Of a stretch of 31,391 bases of DNA, positions 7,739 through 15,042 are shown piece by piece. The stretch's first letter is position 1. Every line of letters starts with the position of its first letter. The stretch is from the IMG/VR virus record IMGVR_UViG_3300006810_000223, positions 1 through 31,391 of that record; one strand, given 5' to 3'. A program made the position numbers and the translations under genes. The DNA is from a virus. The notes beneath the pieces are model-generated. The model was not told the origin of the DNA, ran no database searches, and worked only from the letters and a program-made list of their open reading frames with translations.

Positions 7739-8632
7739 ATGGTAGATGAAACAAACACAGAAGTAGAAAATACAGAGGTTGAAGAAACCAAAGAGGTGGA
7801 GAATCCACTAGCGGAGTTCTTGGAGGACCCAGATGAAGAAGCAGCAAAAGAGCGAGAAGAAAAATCAGAAGAAACCACAACGGAAACCACGGAAACAAAA
7901 GAAGATGGATCAGAAGAGACAGCGGAAGACGTATTAAAGTCGATTAAAGATCCAACTGCTGATTTTGATTTTGGCGATGAAGAGAAGGAAGAGGCTAAGG
8001 AAGAAGAGAATAATGTCGTTGAGAGATTATTGAAAGAGATCCAGAGTCTTAAAGAGCCAGTTAAAGAAGAGCCAAAGAAAGAAGTTGAAGAGAAGAAAGA
8101 AGAAAAAGCTCTCACTGCTAAAGATTTACAGAAACTCTTGGATGAGAGAGATGCTGCTAGTAAGAAGCAGTTAGAACAGTATCAAGTTAGAGAGCAGGCA
8201 AGAACAGCAGCTCAGTCAATGATCACAAACTATGCTGATAAATTATTTGACAACCTAGCTGAGGCTGGCATGGAAGTTGCAGAAGATAGTGTCGAGGAGA
8301 AATATATTCTTGATGAGCTTCAAACTCAAATAGCATTGAAGAATGCAGAATTGGGAAATCGCACTGTTAATAAGAAAGATGTCAAAGATATCATGACGAA
8401 GCATTTTGATAGAGTTCAGACTGTTTTGGGTATCACAATGAAGGGCAAAGGTGGTGTCAAAAATGTTAGTACAGCAGGTACTGGCGGTGGCACTGAAGCC
8501 GTGAAAGCCAAGTCTGGAGATACTTCTGTGCTTAAGAAGCAGATAGCTGCTATAGAGGAAAGGTTGTCCAATAATACAGCTTCCCAGCATGATGCAGTCC
8601 AGTATGAGAAGCTCCTAGATCAGTTAAATTAA
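7739..8632 (+). CDS. Capsid scaffolding protein
   Basis: 297 aa. The first 125 residues are extremely Glu-rich with few hydrophobics, and the middle is a long predicted coiled coil (about 105-170). The C-terminal 40 residues (starting SVLKKQIAAIEERLS) form a short charged helical hairpin of the type that docks coat protein in podoviral scaffolds. Very acidic helical proteins directly before the major capsid gene are typical scaffolds, which template procapsid assembly and then leave or are degraded. There is no visible protease domain. It ends 59 nt before the capsid start. The charge pattern and position are the evidence; there is no conserved motif to rely on. Confidence 0.8.
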   Translation: MVDETNTEVENTEVEETKEVENPLAEFLEDPDEEAAKEREEKSEETTTETTETKEDGSEETAEDVLKSIKDPTADFDFGDEEKEEAKEEENNVVERLLKEIQSLKEPVKEEPKKEVEEKKEEKALTAKDLQKLLDERDAASKKQLEQYQVREQARTAAQSMITNYADKLFDNLAEAGMEVAEDSVEEKYILDELQTQIALKNAELGNRTVNKKDVKDIMTKHFDRVQTVLGITMKGKGGVKNVSTAGTGGGTEAVKAKSGDTSVLKKQIAAIEERLSNNTASQHDAVQYEKLLDQLN

Positions 8633-8633
8633 C

Positions 8634-8655
8634 CCTTCCATTTCTAAGGTATAAT
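8634..8655 (+). promoter_or_regulatory. Possible promoter for the major capsid gene
   Basis: A perfect TATAAT at 8650-8655 lies in the 59-nt gap before the capsid gene, leaving a 30-nt leader that still contains the GGAGG site. The upstream hexamer is poor (TTAACC ending at 8634, spacer about 15 nt). It could be a weak sigma70-like or phage-specific promoter boosting capsid expression, but AT-richness makes chance matches common. Confidence 0.35.
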
Positions 8656-8691
8656 AGACATGTTAGTTGAAAACAATGAATGGAGGTTAAT

Positions 8692-9915
8692 ATGACATTT
8701 GCGATCAACAATGCATCGGTATTTAATGACTCGCTGACTGTTCAAGAGAAGAAAAATCTTGCGTACATTTCTAGCGTATCTATTGATACCCCGATCATTA
8801 AAAAATATTCGACTACTGAGATCAAGGTTCCGACCAAGAGACAGTGGGCGCAGAAAGCGATTGAGAAACCAGTATTGACTCTAGGAGCAGCATATACCGC
8901 AGGAAGCGGCACTATGACTCTAGAGGCTACTACTATTTTCAATCCATACTCAATTAGTGCTGGTAAGACAACAATTACTACTGGTGCTAGAGCGGTATAT
9001 TTGGTAACTTCAGTTGACGGTACAACCGTGAGCGTGTCTTTACTATCAGGTAGTGATACAAACTTGGCTAGCGGAGCAAGAATCCAGCTATCTAAGAACA
9101 CAGCAGTTGGTGCTGATTACTCAAACGAGAACGTATCTACGTTCGCGATTAGTGATCACAACTTCTTCAGTAACTTTAATGAAGAGTTGATCATCGACAA
9201 CCTAGGTAAAGATGGAAGATACTTGACCGATGGAACAGATGAGTTCTCATTTGCTCACCAAAGAGCAGAGAGATTGCCTGTAATTATGGGCTATCTTGAG
9301 AATGAGGTTGTTCGTTCCCCAAGGAAAGAGGGTACTAACCCTAAGACTGCTGACAGCTTGACTAGAACTTCTGGTCATCCTGATGCTATGGCAGGTGGTG
9401 CGTTGCATTACATCGCTAATAACGGTGGATATGCTCCAACTACAGCTGAGCAATTTAGTCTTAACATGCTTTCTGAGGATATGAAGCAACTAAGAAAAAG
9501 AGGCGCGTTTAGAGGTCGTAACGATCTTACTCGTAGAATGGATGTTCAAACTTGTGATGCATTCATCTCGCCAAACACTCTTAGCTTCATGAACTTGGCA
9601 ATCCAGCCTAAGGTTCACGGAACAACATTCCTTGACTCTAAGACTAATGGTGTAGCAGGTACTTACTTCTATAAGTGGTTGGCTGACGGTGTACAGGTTA
9701 ATTTCCATGTATCCGACGCTATCGCTGATGATGAGATACTTTACATCCCAGATCCATCTCAGTTCAAAGTTATCATTCATAGACTCTATGAATTTAGCCA
9801 AGACAAATCTTTGTCTGGTGGTGACAATGAGAAGAGAATGGCTTGTGTTACATGGTCTACTGAACTTAATAAACCATGGACTGCAGGTTACAGATCTGGT
9901 ATGACTACTAGCTAA
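8692..9915 (+). CDS. Major capsid protein (HK97 fold, DUF5309/SU10-like)
   Basis: 407 aa from the ATG at 8692. The in-frame ATG at 8680 is rejected because it lies within the ribosome site (TGGAGG at 8681-8686). The N-terminus (MTFAINNASVFNDSLTVQEK) leads into a beta-rich segment with a GTMTLEATTIF/AVYLVTSVDGTTVSVS pattern. This resembles the N-terminal part of the DUF5309/SU10 major capsid family as I recall it. The middle contains the helical spine-like stretch SFAHQRAERLPVIMGYLENE. It directly follows the scaffold gene. The family name is by-eye similarity; the capsid assignment itself rests on gene order, length and fold-like pattern. Confidence 0.85.
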   Translation: MTFAINNASVFNDSLTVQEKKNLAYISSVSIDTPIIKKYSTTEIKVPTKRQWAQKAIEKPVLTLGAAYTAGSGTMTLEATTIFNPYSISAGKTTITTGARAVYLVTSVDGTTVSVSLLSGSDTNLASGARIQLSKNTAVGADYSNENVSTFAISDHNFFSNFNEELIIDNLGKDGRYLTDGTDEFSFAHQRAERLPVIMGYLENEVVRSPRKEGTNPKTADSLTRTSGHPDAMAGGALHYIANNGGYAPTTAEQFSLNMLSEDMKQLRKRGAFRGRNDLTRRMDVQTCDAFISPNTLSFMNLAIQPKVHGTTFLDSKTNGVAGTYFYKWLADGVQVNFHVSDAIADDEILYIPDPSQFKVIIHRLYEFSQDKSLSGGDNEKRMACVTWSTELNKPWTAGYRSGMTTS

Positions 9916-9963
9916 TTACAACTGACCGTATATTTGAAATAGAAAAAGAAGGAGAAAAAGAAC

Positions 9964-10632
9964 ATGCCATTTGTAAGTGAATTTGGAGGGTTGATGGGCA
10001 ACTATACCGACCCTGTTACGAGTAATAAGAAAAGTTTTCCACTGTGCCATTTGGGCGCGTATGATTTTGATGAAGAGGGTGCTCTTTATGAGAGATATAT
10101 ACAACGCGGTTCGCACGTCCAAAATGGCACTGAGTGGACAAGAGATCCAGTCTATAGGGTAGTTATAGAACAGCCAACCAAAGAAAAATGGAAAGCTGTC
10201 GTAGATATCTTTAAGAGGACTCTTGTTGGTGGTGAGGATCAAGTAGCATTAGCTTCTGGTACTCCGATTATATATTTTGAACCTGATGTTCATGATATAT
10301 TGCCAAATACTGCTGAACCAGAACTAAGTAGAGAATTCCCTTTGTGGGTTATTGAATTTCTTGAGGAGCAGGGAGCTTTTGAGCAAGCTAAGAACAACCG
10401 AAGATGTAGAACAAATAAGCCTTGTCTAAGTGATGCTGGATATGATCGAATCATGAAGGCTATTGAAAAAAGAAAAGACTTAGAGAAAGTGAAATTAGAA
10501 CAGGAAACGAAAGCTGCTCGTGAGGCAGCAAGTAAGAAGATTGTTGGAAACAGTAAGGTTCTATCAGCTGCTAAGAAGAAAGAAGAAATCAAGAAATCAA
10601 TTGAATCCGCTAAGAAGAACGTAAACGCATAA
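9964..10632 (+). CDS. Unknown structural-module protein with Lys-rich helical tail
   Basis: 222 aa, with an AAGGAG site about 9 nt before the ATG. The first 130 residues look globular (starts MPFVSEFGGLMGNYTDPV; contains YRVVIEQPTKEKWKAVVDIF). A CRTNKPC pair of cysteines lies at about 142-148. The C-terminal 70 residues are a Lys/Glu/Ala-rich helix with possible coiled coil. I do not recognise a family. The position between capsid and neck adaptor suggests a virion or head-completion role. The basic tail could touch DNA or another protein. No catalytic motif is evident. Confidence 0.7.
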   Translation: MPFVSEFGGLMGNYTDPVTSNKKSFPLCHLGAYDFDEEGALYERYIQRGSHVQNGTEWTRDPVYRVVIEQPTKEKWKAVVDIFKRTLVGGEDQVALASGTPIIYFEPDVHDILPNTAEPELSREFPLWVIEFLEEQGAFEQAKNNRRCRTNKPCLSDAGYDRIMKAIEKRKDLEKVKLEQETKAAREAASKKIVGNSKVLSAAKKKEEIKKSIESAKKNVNA

Positions 10633-10641
10633 AGGATAAGC

Positions 10642-11349
10642 ATGGCTTCATATTTGGATTATATAAACAAGGCTCGTAGGCATATGGGCATGAGCCCGTT
10701 AGGTGCTACAGATTTGACAAATTCAAATGGGACGTCGCTAAAATGGTTAGCCGCATGTGAAGAAGCTATACGAGAGATTCACTCTAGTTCAACTGACTGG
10801 GATTTTGCAACTCCATTCGTTGATGCTTCAACTAGTACTGGTAACTCGACCTTAACACAGACAAGTGGTCAAACGACTTGGAACCCTCAACTTATAGATG
10901 ATATATGGGTAGTTGACACAGACAACACATTAAAAGCTCCCCTGGATATGGTGACATCGAAGACTGGAGAGATCCTTAGTCGTCAGATGAGCACTCCGGG
11001 GGAGCCTTTATTTTATTACGTCGTTGAGAACACAGTAAAGATGATACCTGCTCCTGATCAGGTTTACTCTCTAAGGGTTTATTATCAGGTTGAACTACCA
11101 GACGTTACGAATGCAACGGCAACGGGTAGTATTAGTGTTAATAAAGACCTGGAGCACGCATTAGTGACAGGCATCAGCGCTTACTTCAGAAGAGATATTG
11201 GTGATCCTCAGTGGCGTGATAATGAGCAATTATTTTTCAAGAGATTAAAGACTGCAATGAAACGCAATAAACTAACCGCTAAGAAGAAAGGGCTTAGGAG
11301 TTTTAGGTTCCAGAGCAATCCGAGAAGTGGAAGGTTTTTGGGTAGATGA
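10642..11349 (+). CDS. Head-tail neck adaptor (P22 gp4/T7 gp11-like)
   Basis: 235 aa. It starts with a helical segment (LDYINKARRHMGMSPLGA, then LKWLAACEEAIREIHS) and has the TDWDFATPF, DDIWVV and YYQVELPDV strands seen in podoviral adaptor/gatekeeper proteins. The last 45 residues are strongly basic (KTAMKRNKLTAKKKGLRSFR), as in adaptor tails that insert between portal and nozzle. It would form a ring under the portal to hold DNA and attach the tail. Its TGA overlaps the nozzle ATG by 4 nt, mirroring the adaptor-nozzle order of P22- and T7-type phages. Family placement is by pattern and context. Confidence 0.75.
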   Translation: MASYLDYINKARRHMGMSPLGATDLTNSNGTSLKWLAACEEAIREIHSSSTDWDFATPFVDASTSTGNSTLTQTSGQTTWNPQLIDDIWVVDTDNTLKAPLDMVTSKTGEILSRQMSTPGEPLFYYVVENTVKMIPAPDQVYSLRVYYQVELPDVTNATATGSISVNKDLEHALVTGISAYFRRDIGDPQWRDNEQLFFKRLKTAMKRNKLTAKKKGLRSFRFQSNPRSGRFLGR

Positions 11350-12992
11350 CGGTACAGAATCAAACATTAGTTTATGAGACTTTTAACCGCGGGTTAAACA
11401 AGCGAGACAATGAGCTAACCTTGGAACAGGGTGAGACTCCTAGAGCTCAGAATGTACAGATATCCAGAAAGAAAGGTTTAAAGAAGTCAGAGGGAATCAC
11501 GGCAAAGTTTACTGCTGATGTAGCATCCCATTATGATGGTATATTCGCTTACACTGATGGGTTCAACAAGTTCAAGTATATAGCGTATGATTATCCAAAT
11601 ATCAGGTCAATAGACCCTATATCTGGTGCTCGCGTCACATTGAATGATGGATTGATCGGGACAGGTAGCCCAGAGGCTTGTGAGACAAGTGATGGTCAGT
11701 TGTTTATAGTTGACTCAGTTAATGCTCCTAGACTCATCTCTGAGACGACTGTGACTACTGTATCTTGGCCACCTAGTTATACCCATGATAATAATGCGGA
11801 TGGGAATGTTGATAATAGTTATTTAGCTGCAACCACTAACCCGACATCCTCAGATATTGGTATCCCAAAGACATGCGCCTTTTTCAAGAACCGTATTGTC
11901 TTAGCTGATACGAAGAACAGACGATTATATTTCTCTCGGGTGATGGAGTTTGGTGATTTTAATAACAATGATCCATTGGAGATTAATATTGCTTTCTTTT
12001 TGGATATAGATACGAAGAGTGATATTGTGGCTCTGAGGGTTCTATCTAATGAGAATTTAGTTGTTTACTGTGAAGAGAACATTGTTGTTATGACAGGTGA
12101 TAACCCACCTGGCACTTTATACCCTCAGCCTCATTTCGCATTCCAAGAATTGAATAGTGAGATAGGTGCTATGAGCTCAAGTTTGATAGTTCAGAAGGGT
12201 GACAACGATCATTATTTTGTTTCTAACAAGGGTGTTTTGACACAATTGACATTGGCTGAGAATTTCCAACAGGTTAGACCTTTAGGATTGAGCGAGAAGA
12301 TTTTCCCTGTATTAGAGGGTGTTGATAAGAAGACTTTTAGAAGAGGTTTTCTATTGAATAATTACAAGAGAAGTGAAATCTGGTGGGGTTTTCCCTCAGC
12401 TTCTCATAAGAAATATGCTGATCAAGTTTATGTAATGAACTATGGATTTGGCGCAGGACCAGAAGAGTCGAGATGGGTTCCCAAGAAAGAACTTGGAGCT
12501 CTTAAATTATATGGTGGCGTGACGGATCGAAATACTGGCGACCTCATGTTGTTCAATGATAGAAAGATTTTTAATATAGATTCAGGCTTCAGTTATGATG
12601 GGAATGCGATTATCACTAAGTATCAGCTTCCAACCTTTGATTTTGGAGCTCCTGAATATAACAAAGATATAGCGTGGATTACATTCTACGTGCGTTCTAC
12701 CACTGGTGCAACTATAGGTGTCAACCACCTTTGGGAGAACGGAGAGAGTGGATATACGACATTTAATATCCCAGCTCAGATGGATAGTGAATATGGCTCT
12801 GCTAATTGGACAGATGATAGTAGTGGCAATTACTATACTAGTGATGCTGGTGAAGGGTTCTCAGCGGTAGAAGTTTATTTAGCTAATCCAATTGGTAAGC
12901 TGTTGAAAATGACCCTTAAACATACGGGTACGGCAGAGGATTTTGAGATTCAATCGATGAGAATTAACTATCGAGTGTTTGGTAAAAAGTAA
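11346..12992 (+). CDS. Tail nozzle / tail tubular protein B-like (P22 gp10/T7 gp12-like)
   Basis: 548 aa. It shows repeated beta-propeller-like strands: CAFFKNRIVLADTKNRRLYFSR, MEFGDFNNNDPLEINI, DIVALRVLSNENLVVYCEEN and GVLTQLTLAENFQQVRPLG. The blend of 'FKNRIVLAD ... YFSR ... FGDFN' followed by 'IVALRVL ... LVVYC' is the signature I associate with podoviral nozzle proteins. C-terminal residues of about 420-548 look like a jelly-roll addition. It would cap the tail tube below the adaptor and carry the fibres. Coupling to the adaptor gene by ATGA overlap supports the role. Confidence 0.8.
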   Translation: MTVQNQTLVYETFNRGLNKRDNELTLEQGETPRAQNVQISRKKGLKKSEGITAKFTADVASHYDGIFAYTDGFNKFKYIAYDYPNIRSIDPISGARVTLNDGLIGTGSPEACETSDGQLFIVDSVNAPRLISETTVTTVSWPPSYTHDNNADGNVDNSYLAATTNPTSSDIGIPKTCAFFKNRIVLADTKNRRLYFSRVMEFGDFNNNDPLEINIAFFLDIDTKSDIVALRVLSNENLVVYCEENIVVMTGDNPPGTLYPQPHFAFQELNSEIGAMSSSLIVQKGDNDHYFVSNKGVLTQLTLAENFQQVRPLGLSEKIFPVLEGVDKKTFRRGFLLNNYKRSEIWWGFPSASHKKYADQVYVMNYGFGAGPEESRWVPKKELGALKLYGGVTDRNTGDLMLFNDRKIFNIDSGFSYDGNAIITKYQLPTFDFGAPEYNKDIAWITFYVRSTTGATIGVNHLWENGESGYTTFNIPAQMDSEYGSANWTDDSSGNYYTSDAGEGFSAVEVYLANPIGKLLKMTLKHTGTAEDFEIQSMRINYRVFGKK

Positions 12993-13007
12993 GGTAAAAT
13001 ATAATTA

Positions 13008-13214
13008 GTGATTAGTCGGAGAACACAATTTGGAATCGTAACAAAAGGGTTGTCTGGCAAAGAATATCTTGCTGATGGGTCTTTACGAATTCCAAGAAAT
13101 CCAGCAACGACATTCAAGGGCATCAGTAGAAAGAACACCAATCGGACGGCTAGTAAGCAGGGTCATAATTGGATGCGTTTAGCTAGTGAAGTCAAGAAAG
13201 GGAGAACATATTAA
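13008..13214 (+). CDS. Small basic hypothetical protein
   Basis: 68 aa from a GTG start, with only a distant AAGG upstream, so the start is uncertain. The protein is very basic with no acidic patches of note (RNPATTFKGISRKNTNRTAS). No membrane span is seen. Its TAA overlaps the next ATG by one base (TAATG), showing it belongs to the ejection-protein operon. A minor virion or DNA-associated role is possible but unproven. Confidence 0.6.
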   Translation: MISRRTQFGIVTKGLSGKEYLADGSLRIPRNPATTFKGISRKNTNRTASKQGHNWMRLASEVKKGRTY

Positions 13215-14263
13215 TGGTAGATCCAGCAACAATGGCAGCGATAATTTCAGCTATCGGTTCAACTGTGGGCGGTGCAGCTCAAGGGGCAGCTCAAGGGCAG
13301 TCAGGGATAGTTAATAGAGAGCAGGCAATGGAGCTCTTGAATCAGATCTTCAGGCAGCAGAATCTTTTTGGATTACAAGGGATGGCTCTTCCGGGTCTTG
13401 GTGGTGCTTCTTTTAAAGCAGGTGGAATCGTCACGGGTAAAGCTAATCGAAGAAAGAATATGGATGCAGCGCTTGAGGCATTTGTTAAGAAGAGCGAGGG
13501 TCTAGAGGGTGCTGAGCTTAAAGATCGAATGAATGCATTGAGATCTGGCAATCTTAACAAGAATAAAGAGTTTAAAGAGTTCCTGAAGACAAATGGGGAG
13601 CAGTTTCAATTAAAAGTTAAAGGTGGAAAGATCAAGGGGATAAGAGAGCTAGTCTCTCCAACTTTGGATCTTGGTGAAGCTGGTAAATTATCAGAAGATA
13701 TTATTGGTTTAAATAGAGGCATCGCAGCTGAGAATGTGCGAGGAATCGGTCGTCGCAAGAAGTTGGGTTCTATGCTTGATGAGACATTGGGAGCTGGTCC
13801 TGTTTCTATTGAAGAGGGAGATCAAGCTGCTTTGGATAAGTTAAAGCAAGCTGAGCTAGGAGATCTTAAGAGATTTCAAACTGGATTATTCCAAGAGGCA
13901 TTAGGAAGCTTCCAGGGTAGAGGTATCAGAGGTGGCAGTTTAATGGCTGACACTATCGCTAATAGAGTTGGTGGGAAGATGAGCCAGGAGTTTGATAGGT
14001 TCACAGGTAATCAGTTCTTAAGAGGCGAGCAATTATTGACGGGTAGACAGAATAGAAGAAGCTCTAGAGTCTCCAATCTAACTAGGGGTATTGGCAGTAC
14101 TAGACAAGCATTCTTTAATCCTAGTCAGGCAGGTGCTTTCACAGCTCCTCAGATAGCTAGTTTCATGCAGCAAGCTGGTCAGAATTTAGATCAAAGACTT
14201 GATAGGTCTAATCAGATAGATATTATGACGAGTCCGGATCAAGACAGAGGAGGCTTTTTCTAA
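13214..14263 (+). CDS. Probable internal virion / DNA ejection protein A
   Basis: 349 aa. An Ala/Gly-rich hydrophobic segment near the N-terminus (residues 7-28, MAAIISAIGSTVGGAAQGAA) is followed by mostly helical, Gln/Arg/Gly-rich sequence. This build resembles P22 gp7/gp16/gp20 and T7 gp14-type ejection proteins, which are packed in the head and pass into the host envelope at infection. It has GGAGA 8-10 nt before the ATG and one-base overlaps with both neighbours. The C-terminus contains PDQDRGGFF. The assignment is inferred from composition and position after the nozzle gene; no sequence family was confirmed. Confidence 0.65.
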   Translation: MVDPATMAAIISAIGSTVGGAAQGAAQGQSGIVNREQAMELLNQIFRQQNLFGLQGMALPGLGGASFKAGGIVTGKANRRKNMDAALEAFVKKSEGLEGAELKDRMNALRSGNLNKNKEFKEFLKTNGEQFQLKVKGGKIKGIRELVSPTLDLGEAGKLSEDIIGLNRGIAAENVRGIGRRKKLGSMLDETLGAGPVSIEEGDQAALDKLKQAELGDLKRFQTGLFQEALGSFQGRGIRGGSLMADTIANRVGGKMSQEFDRFTGNQFLRGEQLLTGRQNRRSSRVSNLTRGIGSTRQAFFNPSQAGAFTAPQIASFMQQAGQNLDQRLDRSNQIDIMTSPDQDRGGFF

Positions 14264-15039
14264 TGAGTAGATTTGGAAGAATATTAACAGGTGCGATTGG
14301 TGGTCTTGGTGGAGCCATGACTGATACGATAGCTCCTTTAATCAAAGAGAGAGGCGAGGAGAAAAAGCGTAAGGAGAAGGCTAAGAAGATAGCAGGTTCT
14401 TTGCAGGGCCAATTTGAGGGAGTTGAAGATGATTCATCTTTAGGTTTGATCAAGAAGATGTTGCTAGAATCTCCTGAGATGTTATTGAATAAAGCTGGCG
14501 AGTTGAGCCCAGCATTTGGCTTCTTATTCAAAGGCTTGCAAGGTCAAGAAACAGCTGAGGCTGATCTATTGAAAGAGAAGCGTAAGAGAGCGCAGGATCT
14601 TGAGGATAGAGATTTAGACCTAGAAGAGTTTGAAAAGAAAGAAACCTTCAAAGATAAATTATCAAGAGATGCGAAGATTAGAGAGCTTGAGGCTGAGAAA
14701 GCTGAGGGTGTTCTTACTCATCAAAGAGCAATAGAGTTAGAGCAATTAAAAGAGGCTGGACGCTTAAAGAGGACGCAGATTAGAGCTGATGCTAGGAAGA
14801 AGTCGGGCGGAGGTTCTCGTGCTCTTAAAGTTTCTGATGCATTTAAAGTTTTAGATTCAGGGATTGATCCTGCTCAATTTGCTAGGTTTCAGCAGAATCC
14901 AACAGCCTTTGGCGTTGGTGATGCAGGCGAGTTATTCTTAAAGAATTCTCCACAAGAGCCAGGTTTCCTTCAAGATTTATTTAGCCAACCAGCTTTTCCT
15001 TTTGGAGGTTTAACTGCACCAGGCTTTAACGGGAGGTAG
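14263..15039 (+). CDS. Probable internal virion / DNA ejection protein B
   Basis: 258 aa. The N-terminus has a Gly-rich amphipathic segment (FGRILTGAIGGLGGAMTD). A long Lys/Glu/Arg-rich region at about residues 95-185 is predicted coiled coil (KEKRKRAQDLEDRDLDLEEF). The last 60 residues are Phe/Pro/Gly-rich (FGGLTAPGFNGR end). The mixture is typical of podoviral ejection-apparatus proteins. It begins on the previous TAA and its final codons provide the GGGAGG site for the next gene. No catalytic motif is seen. Confidence 0.6.
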   Translation: MSRFGRILTGAIGGLGGAMTDTIAPLIKERGEEKKRKEKAKKIAGSLQGQFEGVEDDSSLGLIKKMLLESPEMLLNKAGELSPAFGFLFKGLQGQETAEADLLKEKRKRAQDLEDRDLDLEEFEKKETFKDKLSRDAKIRELEAEKAEGVLTHQRAIELEQLKEAGRLKRTQIRADARKKSGGGSRALKVSDAFKVLDSGIDPAQFARFQQNPTAFGVGDAGELFLKNSPQEPGFLQDLFSQPAFPFGGLTAPGFNGR

Positions 15040-15042
15040 TGG

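Noticed and set aside
7666-8115. Serine-rich minus-strand frame opposite the scaffold gene
   Set aside because: Composition follows from reading Glu codons (GAA/GAG) on the opposite strand; no ribosome site or sensible fold.
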